Positions 21,231 to 28,835 of a stretch of 38,385 nt of DNA are shown here, piece by piece; the first letter of the stretch is position 1; each line of letters begins with the position of its first letter. The notes beneath the pieces were generated by a model, which had not been told where the DNA came from, made no database searches, and saw nothing but the letters and a program-made list of their open reading frames with translations. Made by a program: the position numbers and the translations under genes. The DNA is taken from assembly GCA_944363045.1 (NCBI GenBank), contig CALVTT010000010.1, positions 1 through 38,385 on the forward strand, read 5' to 3'. The stretch comes from an uncultured Clostridia bacterium. GTDB lineage: Bacteria; Bacillota; Clostridia; Christensenellales; Borkfalkiaceae.

Positions 21231-22378
21231 AGATCTTAAAGCTCAATTCCATCAGCGCTGCCGCCGACGAGACCTTCCGCGGCTATGAGTATTCGGACAG
21301 CGTCCAAGACCCCGACGGCATCATCCTTCGCTCCTTTGCGATGCACGACTATCCTCTCGGCGAAAATCTGCTCGCCGTGGCGCGTGCGGGCGCGGGCGTC
21401 AACAACATCCCCATCGATAAGTGCACCGAACAGGGCATCGTCGTCTTCAACACCCCGGGCGCCAACGCCAATGCGGTGAAGGAGCTCGTCCTCTGCGAGC
21501 TCTTCCTCGGCGGCAGAAAGGTCGTCGACGGCGCGAATTGGGTGCAGTCGCTCAAAGGGCAGGAAGGCGTGGGAAAGCTCGTCGAAAAGGGCAAGGGTAA
21601 GTTTGCAGGGCAGGAAGTGCTGGGTAAGACTTTGGGCGTCATCGGTCTCGGCGCCATCGGCGCCATGGTCGCCAATGCCGCCATCGACCTCGGTATGTCC
21701 GTCATGGGCTACGATCCCTACATCTCCGTCAAGAACGCCTGGCTCATCAACAACCGCGTCAAGTTCACTTCCGAGCTTTCGGCGATCTTTGCAAACTGCG
21801 ACTATATCACCCTGCACGTTCCCCTCACGCCCGACACCAAGGGCATGATCGATAAGGAGGCGATCGCTGCCTGCAAGGACGGCCTCGTCATCATCAACAA
21901 CGCGCGCGGCGACCTCGTCGACTCCGACGCCATGATCGAAGCGGTGGCAAGCGGCAAAGTTTCCCGCTATATCACCGACTTCCCCGATGAAAAACTGTTG
22001 GGCCGCGAGAACATCCTCTGCGTGCCCCACCTCGGCGCCAGCACGCCCGAGGCGGAGGACAACTGCGCCTACATGGCGGCAAAGCAGCTCACCGACTATC
22101 TCGAAAACGGCAACATCACCAACAGCGTCAACTATCCCGCCGTTTCCATGCCGAGGACGAGCGCTTCCCGCGTCTGCGTGCATCACAAGAACGTCAAGGA
22201 GATCCTCTCGAAGATCCTTGCCATCGTCTCCTCGCAGGGCATCAACATTGCCCATATGCAGGATCAGAGCCGCGGCGAGTACGCCTATCTCGTGCTCGAT
22301 CTCGACGATGCTTTAAGCCCCGAAGCGGTCGAACTCATCCGCCGCGTCTCGGGCGTCATCCGCGTGAGAGTTCTGTAA
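21227..22378 (+). CDS. serA: D-3-phosphoglycerate dehydrogenase, short ACT-containing form
   Basis: 383 aa. It has the NAD-binding fold TLGVIGLGAIGAMVANAA (about residues 132-149), substrate Arg in INNARGDLVDSDA, and the catalytic HLGASTPEAE. The C-terminal 75 residues (VKEILSKILAIVSSQGINIAHM...LDLDDA) are an ACT domain. SerA oxidises 3-phosphoglycerate to phosphohydroxypyruvate, the first step of serine synthesis; the ACT domain usually senses serine. The final residues VRVL and the DNA from 22139 to 22366 are repeated at 23360-23587 after the GNAT gene, so this 3' end may have been acquired with that insert. Confidence 0.94.
   Translation: MKILKLNSISAAADETFRGYEYSDSVQDPDGIILRSFAMHDYPLGENLLAVARAGAGVNNIPIDKCTEQGIVVFNTPGANANAVKELVLCELFLGGRKVVDGANWVQSLKGQEGVGKLVEKGKGKFAGQEVLGKTLGVIGLGAIGAMVANAAIDLGMSVMGYDPYISVKNAWLINNRVKFTSELSAIFANCDYITLHVPLTPDTKGMIDKEAIAACKDGLVIINNARGDLVDSDAMIEAVASGKVSRYITDFPDEKLLGRENILCVPHLGASTPEAEDNCAYMAAKQLTDYLENGNITNSVNYPAVSMPRTSASRVCVHHKNVKEILSKILAIVSSQGINIAHMQDQSRGEYAYLVLDLDDALSPEAVELIRRVSGVIRVRVL
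22139..22366 (+). repeat. Direct repeat, copy 1 (serA 3' end)
   Basis: 228 bp matching 23360-23587 at an offset of 1221 bp with six base differences by my count, one of them changing Pro to His. Encodes the ACT domain. Confidence 0.9.
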
Positions 22379-22412
22379 GAACAAAAAGCGCCTGATAGAA
22401 AACGAACTAACG

Positions 22413-22434
22413 GCATCGGCTCTTGTTCCGATGC
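22413..22434 (+). terminator. Terminator-like hairpin after serA
   Basis: GCATCGG-N8-CCGATGC, then TGTTTGTTTCTT. Interrupted T-run, so moderate strength. Confidence 0.6.
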
Positions 22435-22476
22435 TGTTTGTTTCTTGCAGTCAAACTAAAATGCAGGTGGGACAAT

Positions 22477-23322
22477 ATGCTGATCAGAGCAACGTTTGAA
22501 GATATCATAGAATACGGAGATTTTGTTTATCGTCTCGCGATCGATCCCACAAAATCATGTTATCCGTCTTACTCGGACGGCATAAAAACAAGGTCAGATT
22601 TCTTCGCGTCTGCGGAACAAGCTGTCACCAAGGACACATCCGAGCTGCTGCTGTTCTTTATCGACGGTATCATTGAAGGCTGGCTCTCGTTTTATTGGAT
22701 CCCGGAGGAGAAATACCTTCAGTTAAATGCTTTTAACATCGACTACGGCGCGGAACAGGCTTTGGATGAGTTGATCGGGATGCTCGAAACGAAGTTTACG
22801 GGATATACCGCTTATTTTGGCTTCCCCGGGGACAATTTGGCTGCGATCAATTTTCTTGCAGAGCATGATTTCAAATGTATCGAACAGGATTGGAATCATT
22901 CGTTTTTCTTTGAAGGCTATACGGCAAGAGGATGCAGCTCTCGCGTTGAAAAAATATCCCGGGATAATTTTGATCGGTTTCAAATGATATATCGCGCCGG
23001 TCCTGAAACCTTTTGGAATGCGGACCGTATCCTGGAAACGCTTGAAGATTGGACGATTTTTGTTTACGGACGTGCAACCCCTTTGGCAGCCATTTTCTTT
23101 CGAGGGAATGGCGGATATTATGAGATATACGGAAGCGTGTTTGCAGATGATGTGTTCCGGGAAGATGTGTTCCGTGATTTGCTGAAAGCCGCATTGGATG
23201 AGTGTTATCGATTGGGGGCAAACTATCTTACCTATTTCTGCGGAGACGACGAAAAGCTTATATTGCGCGAATCGGGGTTCCGCTGTGTCGGCCGATATGT
23301 TTTATATATTAGAACCATATGA
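22477..23322 (+). CDS. GNAT-like acetyltransferase, inserted gene
   Basis: 281 aa from the ATG at 22477 with AGGTGG 6 nt upstream; a longer open frame from 22423 lies in the terminator region. The layout suggests two GNAT-like halves: an N-terminal one ending YFGFPGDNLAAINFLAEHDFKCIEQDW and a C-terminal one ending LGANYLTYFCGDDEKLILRESGFRCVGRY, each with the strand-helix-GF pattern that closes GNAT folds. The acetyl-CoA loop is not clear in either half. Substrate unknown. Codons are visibly more AT-rich than in serC/serA, and the gene lies between the two copies of the serA 3' end, both signs of recent acquisition. Confidence 0.6.
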   Translation: MLIRATFEDIIEYGDFVYRLAIDPTKSCYPSYSDGIKTRSDFFASAEQAVTKDTSELLLFFIDGIIEGWLSFYWIPEEKYLQLNAFNIDYGAEQALDELIGMLETKFTGYTAYFGFPGDNLAAINFLAEHDFKCIEQDWNHSFFFEGYTARGCSSRVEKISRDNFDRFQMIYRAGPETFWNADRILETLEDWTIFVYGRATPLAAIFFRGNGGYYEIYGSVFADDVFREDVFRDLLKAALDECYRLGANYLTYFCGDDEKLILRESGFRCVGRYVLYIRTI

Positions 23323-23359
23323 TATAAAAATTCGGCAGGAATGTCTGTAATGGCAATCA

Positions 23360-23599
23360 GCCGTCTCCATGCCGAGGACGAGCGCTTCCCGCGTCTGCGT
23401 GCATCACAAGAACGTCAAGGAGATCCTCTCGAAGATCCTTGCCATCGTCTCCTCGCAGGGCATCAACATCGCCCATATGCAGGATCAGAGCCGCGGCGAG
23501 TACGCCTATCTCGTGCTCGACCTCGACGATGCTTTGAGCCACGAAGCGGTCGAGCTCATCCGCCGCGTCTCGGGCGTCATCCGCGTCCGCGTCATCTGA
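23360..23599 (+). pseudogene. Second copy of the serA 3' end (detached ACT domain)
   Basis: Encodes the same ACT domain as the end of serA, in frame to its own stop (RVRVI). An ATG at 23370 could start a 76-aa ORF but has no SD, so this is probably a displaced remnant of the original serA terminus; a free ACT domain cannot be excluded. Strong hairpins follow it, as expected of the original end of the operon. Confidence 0.8.
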
Positions 23600-23654
23600 C
23601 CCCCGCCCTTCCGCCCGGCGTTTCTTGGGCGGAACAAACACCCCATCAAGATGA

Positions 23655-23685
23655 AAAGGCACGGCTTTTTGCCGTGCCTTTCTTT
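23655..23685. terminator. Bidirectional intrinsic terminator
   Basis: AAAGGCACGGC-TTTTT-GCCGTGCCTTT stem followed by CTTT. It serves the plus-strand ser region and overlaps the cupin gene end on the minus strand. A second hairpin CCGCCC/GGGCGG is at 23611-23632. Confidence 0.85.
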
Positions 23686-24046
23686 ACGTTGTTTCCCCGA
23701 TGACGGCATCCGTCGCCGTGTATTCAGTCAAAGAGTTTTCCTTGACCTGGATGCACAGATAGCGGAGCGCGGTATGGTCGGCAGCAAAGAACCGCCTCTT
23801 GGCGCACGGAGCAATGCGAATCCAATCGCCCTCCTGCAATGCGATGGTCTGGCCGTCGATCTCCGCGCTCCCCGCTCCTTCTAAAATGCCGTAGATCTCT
23901 TCGTTCTGCTTGTGCGCGTGCACAAAAGGTACGCTCGTACCCGCGGGGAGGAGATTGATGCTGACCTCGGCTCCCGTCAGAGCGAGCAGATCGTGCAGCT
24001 CCACCCTGTTTTCCTTTCCGACGTTTGTTTTTGTGTAGTTTGCCAT
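23684..24046 (-). CDS. Cupin-domain protein
   Basis: 120 aa from the ATG at 24046 (AGGAGG 8 nt upstream; the open frame begins 13 codons earlier without SD). A single cupin barrel: motif 1 is PFVHAHKQNEEIYGILEGAG (His, His, Glu metal ligands), and motif 2 is GDWIRIAPCAKRRF, lacking the usual histidine. Such small cupins bind metal or small ligands and include isomerases and sensors; no substrate can be assigned. It appears to be a single-gene unit between two terminators. Confidence 0.82.
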   Translation of the reverse strand: MANYTKTNVGKENRVELHDLLALTGAEVSINLLPAGTSVPFVHAHKQNEEIYGILEGAGSAEIDGQTIALQEGDWIRIAPCAKRRFFAADHTALRYLCIQVKENSLTEYTATDAVIGETT

Positions 24047-24211
24047 AAGTGGCACCTCCTGTTTGATATGGCTGTATGATATCACATTGCGGCTGGAATG
24101 TCTGTAAGGTTACCTTTTTATTATCGGATAATCATTTGGTTTCCAAGTCTCTTTTTGAAACCATTGCTGGGGCTGCGATACTTTCCTCTTTCATCAAAGC
24201 ACTATGAAAAA

Positions 24212-24236
24212 GGCTGCATCGGGTTTGGATGCAGCC
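24212..24236 (-). terminator. Intrinsic terminator of the peptidase gene
   Basis: GGCTGCATC/GATGCAGCC stem with 7-nt loop and a T5 run on the minus strand, 10 bp past the stop codon. Confidence 0.85.
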
Positions 24237-24245
24237 CTGTTCTGT

Positions 24246-26774
24246 TTACGGTTTGACTTTTTGGAGGATATCGGAGATGGCTGCGGCGAGAGAGCCGAGC
24301 GTGCCATCGCCGAAGGGATTGGCAAGCCCCGCGCGCGACACAAGGCCGCGGAAGGGAATGGTGCCGCCCGCCGCGACGAACTGCTTATAGCGTGTAAGCG
24401 CCTCGCCGTAATTTTTTTCGGAGAGCACGAGGAACCCGAAGGCGACCGTCTGCGCCAAACAGTAGTCGATATAGTAGAAGGGGCTCTCGAAGATATGCGC
24501 CTGATACTGCCATCTTGTGCCCTCCTCGAGGTAGGGAATGCCCTCATAGGTGAGATAGGGACGGTACGCCTTCTCGAGCTCCAGATAGGCCTTATCGCAT
24601 TCCTCGGGCGTCCAATCGGGGTGCTCGTAGACGAGGTGCTGGAATTCGTCCACGATGCAGCCGTACGGGATAAAGGAGAGCGCGTCGGCGAGGTGCTTGT
24701 AGCGGTAGCCCCGCTCCTTTTCGCCGAAGAACCGCTTCATGTACGGCCAGCACAAGAACTCCATGCTCATGGAGTGGCATTCCGCCGTCTCCATGCCGCC
24801 GATGTCGATATCGTAGTCGACACCGCCCACATCGATGCAGTGCGAGGCATAGGCGTGCCCGAATTCGTGCGTTAAAACATCGGCGTCCGCCGTCGTGCCG
24901 TTGAAGTTGGCGAAGATGAAGGGCTGATGATATTCGCCGATGAAGGTGCAGTATCCCCCGCCCGCCTTGTTGAGGCGGCTCTCGACGTCGAGCGCCCCCG
25001 CCTCCGCCATGCTGTCGAAGAAAGCGCCGATCGAGCCGTCCATCTCGTGGTACATGAGGCTCGCCTCGCGGAAGGCATCTGGAATGGAGAGCGTGAAGGG
25101 CGGGTTGCCCTCTTTCGTGTAGACGTCGTTGTCCGAGAAGCGGAACGTTTCAAGCCCCATCTCCTCCTTGATGCGCCCCTTGAGCGCGCTGACGACGGGC
25201 ACGATGGCCTCCCTGACGTTGGCGCGGAAGGCCTCCACCATCTCCCGCGTGTAGCCCGTCCTGTTCATGCGGTAGTAACCGAGCTCCACATAATTTTTAT
25301 AGCCCATCTTCCTCGCCATCCTGTCGCGGATGTGAACGAGCTTGTCGAAGATATCGTCGAGCTTTTCGCGGTTAGCGGCAAGGCCGCGGCCGATGGCGTC
25401 CGCAGCCGCCTTTCTGACGGCGGGATCGGCGTCCTCGAGTTTTCCGCGCAGCACGGTGAGCGGGATCTTCTCCCCCTGCCAATCAAAGAGCATGCCCGCG
25501 ATCAGTTGGGAATATTCCGTCGTCAGGGCATTCTCCTGCTGTTCGTCCTCGACGATCGCCTCCGAATGCGCCTTGACGGCACAGGCAAAGCTCTTGAAGA
25601 GCACGTCGCCCAGCTTTTCTTCGAGCTCCTTGCGGTAAGGGCTTGCAAGCATCACGGCGTAGTAGCGCGATAGCTCGTTGTGGACGAGCGGCATCACTTC
25701 GTCGTAGTAGTCCATCTCCCCTTTATAGAAGGGATCGGCGGTGTTCTGCGTGAAGCGGATGTTGGCAAGGCAGTAGGCGGAGTCAAACTTTATGCGCTCC
25801 GCGATGAGTTCCTTGCGCGCGGCGAGCACCTCGTCGGCGCTTTGCGCGGCGTCTGCGGCAGAAAAGAAGCTTTGAAAGGCTTTCTGCATCTCCTCCAGCG
25901 TCACGCGGTCATAGGGAAGGTCGTTTACTTTTGTCATAAATTCCTCCAAACGTTCATTCCTGTCTATTTTACTCCTCTTTTTGCGATTTGTCAATCCCCC
26001 ATTTTTATTGACGACCACCCCCGCCGCAAAGCAGACGGCCAGCCAATACAAAAAGAGGAAAAAGACGACGACGAGCGAGAGTGCGCCGTACAGCTTTTCC
26101 TTGCTGCCGAGGCGGGCATAGACGAGAAAGACGGCGCTCGCCCCCAGCCATAGGAGCGCGGTAACAAGGCTCCCGCGGAAGAAAGCGCGGGCGGGGAGCT
26201 TCACGGGGGCGATATAGCGGTTGAGAAGGTATGCCGCTCCAAAGCCCAAAAGGAGAAAGACGGCCCCCGAAAGGAGCATTTCAAGGGGCGGGGGCAGCGT
26301 CCGCAAGAGCCGCCTTACGAGGACGAGCGCTCCAGCCGCCGAGGCAAAGAATAAGAGCACGCCGAGGGTAAAGGCGATGGCCTCAAAGCGCACCCGCAGC
26401 CCCTTGTGCGGCCGTAAGACGCCGTACAAGATCTCTCCGCTCCTTCTCAAATGATAAAAGAAGGCGGAGCCCGACCACAGTGTCGTCACGATGAGGAGGA
26501 CGCCCGCGCCCGAGGCGGCCTTCCCTGCGTGCTCGCTCACATAGAAAAGGAGCTCTTCCGCCCAATCAAAGAGCTCGAAGGAGAGCTCCTCCAAAGGGAG
26601 GCCGCTCTTGCCGAAGAGCAGCGTCAGCCAAAAAAAGAGCGGCACCAGCGAAAGCACGAGGAAGAAGGTGAGCGCCCCCGCGATCGTCGTCACGCGGTGA
26701 TAAGAAAGGAGCGCAAGTGCCCCCTTCCCCCATTCATATGCCCGCCGTACGCCGCGCCCGATCTTTTCCCGCAT
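24246..26774 (-). CDS. YihY/BrkB-type membrane protein fused in frame to M3 oligoendopeptidase
   Basis: 842 aa from the ATG at 26774. Residues 1 to about 262 are a YihY/BrkB (virulence factor BrkB) family protein with about six transmembrane helices (e.g. TTIAGALTFFLVLSLVPLFFW). Without any stop the frame continues through NKNGGLTNRKKRSKIDRNERLEEF into an M3 peptidase with zinc motif LTHEFGHAYASH and downstream Glu in GMETAECHSM. The peptidase also has its own ATG at 25937 with GGAGG 5 nt upstream, giving a normal-length 563-aa oligoendopeptidase. Both a membrane-anchored fusion and free peptidase are therefore possible. The gene starts 22 bp after a strong terminator with no clear promoter. 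Confidence 0.85.
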   Translation of the reverse strand: MREKIGRGVRRAYEWGKGALALLSYHRVTTIAGALTFFLVLSLVPLFFWLTLLFGKSGLPLEELSFELFDWAEELLFYVSEHAGKAASGAGVLLIVTTLWSGSAFFYHLRRSGEILYGVLRPHKGLRVRFEAIAFTLGVLLFFASAAGALVLVRRLLRTLPPPLEMLLSGAVFLLLGFGAAYLLNRYIAPVKLPARAFFRGSLVTALLWLGASAVFLVYARLGSKEKLYGALSLVVVFFLFLYWLAVCFAAGVVVNKNGGLTNRKKRSKIDRNERLEEFMTKVNDLPYDRVTLEEMQKAFQSFFSAADAAQSADEVLAARKELIAERIKFDSAYCLANIRFTQNTADPFYKGEMDYYDEVMPLVHNELSRYYAVMLASPYRKELEEKLGDVLFKSFACAVKAHSEAIVEDEQQENALTTEYSQLIAGMLFDWQGEKIPLTVLRGKLEDADPAVRKAAADAIGRGLAANREKLDDIFDKLVHIRDRMARKMGYKNYVELGYYRMNRTGYTREMVEAFRANVREAIVPVVSALKGRIKEEMGLETFRFSDNDVYTKEGNPPFTLSIPDAFREASLMYHEMDGSIGAFFDSMAEAGALDVESRLNKAGGGYCTFIGEYHQPFIFANFNGTTADADVLTHEFGHAYASHCIDVGGVDYDIDIGGMETAECHSMSMEFLCWPYMKRFFGEKERGYRYKHLADALSFIPYGCIVDEFQHLVYEHPDWTPEECDKAYLELEKAYRPYLTYEGIPYLEEGTRWQYQAHIFESPFYYIDYCLAQTVAFGFLVLSEKNYGEALTRYKQFVAAGGTIPFRGLVSRAGLANPFGDGTLGSLAAAISDILQKVKP

Positions 26775-26796
26775 ACACCTAACTTGTGCAATTTGC

Positions 26797-26825
26797 AAAA
26801 AAAGCTCCCCGCCGAAGCGGGGAGC
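26797..26825 (-). terminator. Strong intrinsic terminator after the ABC exporter operon
   Basis: GCTCCCCGC-TTCG-GCGGGGAGC followed by T7 on the minus strand: 9-bp GC-rich stem with a UUCG tetraloop. Confidence 0.93.
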
Positions 26826-26840
26826 AAAGCTGCATTAAAA

Positions 26841-28835
26841 TTATTCGAGTTCGAAGGCACCCGTGTAGAGCTGATAATATCTGCCCTTCTGCTCGATGAG
26901 CTGTTCGTGCGTGCCGCGCTCGATGATGCGCCCGTGGTCGAGCACCATGATGACGTTGGAGTTCTTGACAGTGGAGAGGCGGTGAGCGATGACAAAGACC
27001 GTTCTGCCCTCCATGAGTTTATCCATGCCGCGCTGGACGATGGCCTCGGTGCGCGTATCGATAGAGCTCGTCGCCTCGTCGAGGATCATGACGGGCGGGT
27101 CGGCAACGGCGGCGCGGGCGATGGAGAGAAGCTGTCTCTGCCCCTGCGAGAGGTTGGCGCCATTGTGCGTGAGCATGGTGTCGTACCCTTCGGGCAGGCG
27201 GGAGATGAAGTCGTCCGCACCTGCAAGATGGGCGGCAGCCTTGCACTCCTCGTCCGTCGCGTCCAGCCTGCCGTAGCGGATGTTGTCCATCACCGTGCCC
27301 GTAAAGAGGTTGGTATCCTGCAGCACCATGCCGAGCGATCTTCTCAGTTCCCCCTTCTTGATCTTGTTGATGTTGATGCCGTCGTAACGGATCTTGCCGT
27401 CCGCAATGTCGTAGAAGCGGTTGATGAGGTTGGTGATGGTCGTCTTGCCCGCGCCCGTCGCGCCGACGAAGGCAACTTTCTGCCCGGGGCGCGCGTACAG
27501 CGTGATGTTGTGCAGCACGATCTTATCGGGGTTATAGCCGAAGTCCACGTCGTACATTCTTACGTCGCCCTCGAGCTTGGTATAGGTGAGCGTACCGTCG
27601 TGATGAGGATGCTTCCACGCCCACATGCCTGTGCGCTCCTCGCACTCGGTGATGTTGCCGTTCTCGTCCTCTTTGGCGTTGACGAGGGTGACATACCCGT
27701 CGTCCGCTTCGGGCTTCTCGTCGATGAGCATGGTGATGCGCTTGGCACCCGCAAGACCCATGACGATGGAGTTGACCTGCTGGGAGACCTGCCCCACGTT
27801 GTTGCTGAATTGGCGGGACATCTGCAAAAAGGCGACGACAACGGCGACCGAGAAGGGCGCTATTTCCACGATGTTGGTGACGGCGCCGTTGGTGATCTCA
27901 AGAATGCCGAGGTTATTCACCTCGCTGATCATAAAGAAGGCGCCGCAGAGTGCCACGATGACGTACATGATATGCCCGACGTTCATGATGATGGGCATCA
28001 GCATATTGGCGTAGCGGTTAGCTCGGTCGGCGGACTCAAAGAGGTGATCGTTGACGCGGTCAAAGTCGCGCTTGGCCTCCTCCTCGTGGCAGAAGACCTT
28101 GACGACCTTCTGTCCGTTCATCATCTCTTCGATGAAGCCCTCCGTCTTACCGATGGCGCGCTGCTGTTCGAGGAAGTACTTGCCCGACCCTCCGCCGACG
28201 ACTTTGGTGATGAGGGTCATGGCGACGATGCCGACGACGACGATGAGCGTCAGATAGACGCTGTAATAGAGCATCATCACGAAGAGCGTCAAGACCATCA
28301 CGCCCGAGCGCAGCATCTGCGGCAGGCTGATGGCGATCATCTGGCGCAGCGAGTCGATATCGTTGGTGTAATAACTCATGATATCGCCGTGGTTGTGCGT
28401 GTCGAAATAGCGGATGGGAAGATCCTGCATGCCGTCGAACATCTGCTCACGCATCTTAGCGAGGAAGCCCTGCGTGATGATGGCAAGGAGCTGCGCATGG
28501 ATGGCGCCGAAGATGAGCGACACCGCATACATGCCGATGAGGACGAGCATGTTGCCCGTGATGTCACCGCCCCACGCGGCCCACAGATCCTGACCTGCGG
28601 GAGTTGTCGCCTGCGCTTCCTCGATGATAGAGTAGATATTCTCCATGAAGATGGCGGGCACAGAGCTCACGACGGCGTTGATGACGAGGAAGACGATGGT
28701 GATGGTCGTCATGCCGGGGTAGTAGCGGAAGAGCGCCTTCATCACGCGGGAGAAGGTCCCCTGCTGCTTTTTGGGCTTTGCTTCGGGTGCCGCAGGCATA
28801 TTGGGGCGTACTTTTGCGTGCAGTTTAGTTTTCAT
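26841..28835 (-). CDS. ABC exporter half-transporter, canonical ATPase site subunit
   Basis: 664 aa. An N-terminal cytoplasmic tail is followed by six transmembrane helices (ABC_membrane, residues about 35-340), then the ATPase domain: Walker A GATGAGKTT, Q-loop MVLQDTNLF, signature LSQGQRQ, Walker B MILDEATSS with catalytic Glu, and switch His in IAHRLS. An insert of about 55 residues (MLIDEKPEADDGYV...TLTYTKLEGDV) separates the domains. It overlaps its partner gene by 11 nt. Together they resemble heterodimeric multidrug exporters such as LmrCD, BmrCD and TM287/288. Substrate unknown. Confidence 0.93.
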   Translation of the reverse strand: MKTKLHAKVRPNMPAAPEAKPKKQQGTFSRVMKALFRYYPGMTTITIVFLVINAVVSSVPAIFMENIYSIIEEAQATTPAGQDLWAAWGGDITGNMLVLIGMYAVSLIFGAIHAQLLAIITQGFLAKMREQMFDGMQDLPIRYFDTHNHGDIMSYYTNDIDSLRQMIAISLPQMLRSGVMVLTLFVMMLYYSVYLTLIVVVGIVAMTLITKVVGGGSGKYFLEQQRAIGKTEGFIEEMMNGQKVVKVFCHEEEAKRDFDRVNDHLFESADRANRYANMLMPIIMNVGHIMYVIVALCGAFFMISEVNNLGILEITNGAVTNIVEIAPFSVAVVVAFLQMSRQFSNNVGQVSQQVNSIVMGLAGAKRITMLIDEKPEADDGYVTLVNAKEDENGNITECEERTGMWAWKHPHHDGTLTYTKLEGDVRMYDVDFGYNPDKIVLHNITLYARPGQKVAFVGATGAGKTTITNLINRFYDIADGKIRYDGININKIKKGELRRSLGMVLQDTNLFTGTVMDNIRYGRLDATDEECKAAAHLAGADDFISRLPEGYDTMLTHNGANLSQGQRQLLSIARAAVADPPVMILDEATSSIDTRTEAIVQRGMDKLMEGRTVFVIAHRLSTVKNSNVIMVLDHGRIIERGTHEQLIEQKGRYYQLYTGAFELE

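Noticed and set aside
21236..22255. A 339-codon minus-strand open frame opposite serA
   Set aside because: Antisense shadow of serA with skewed Asp/Val/Ala composition.
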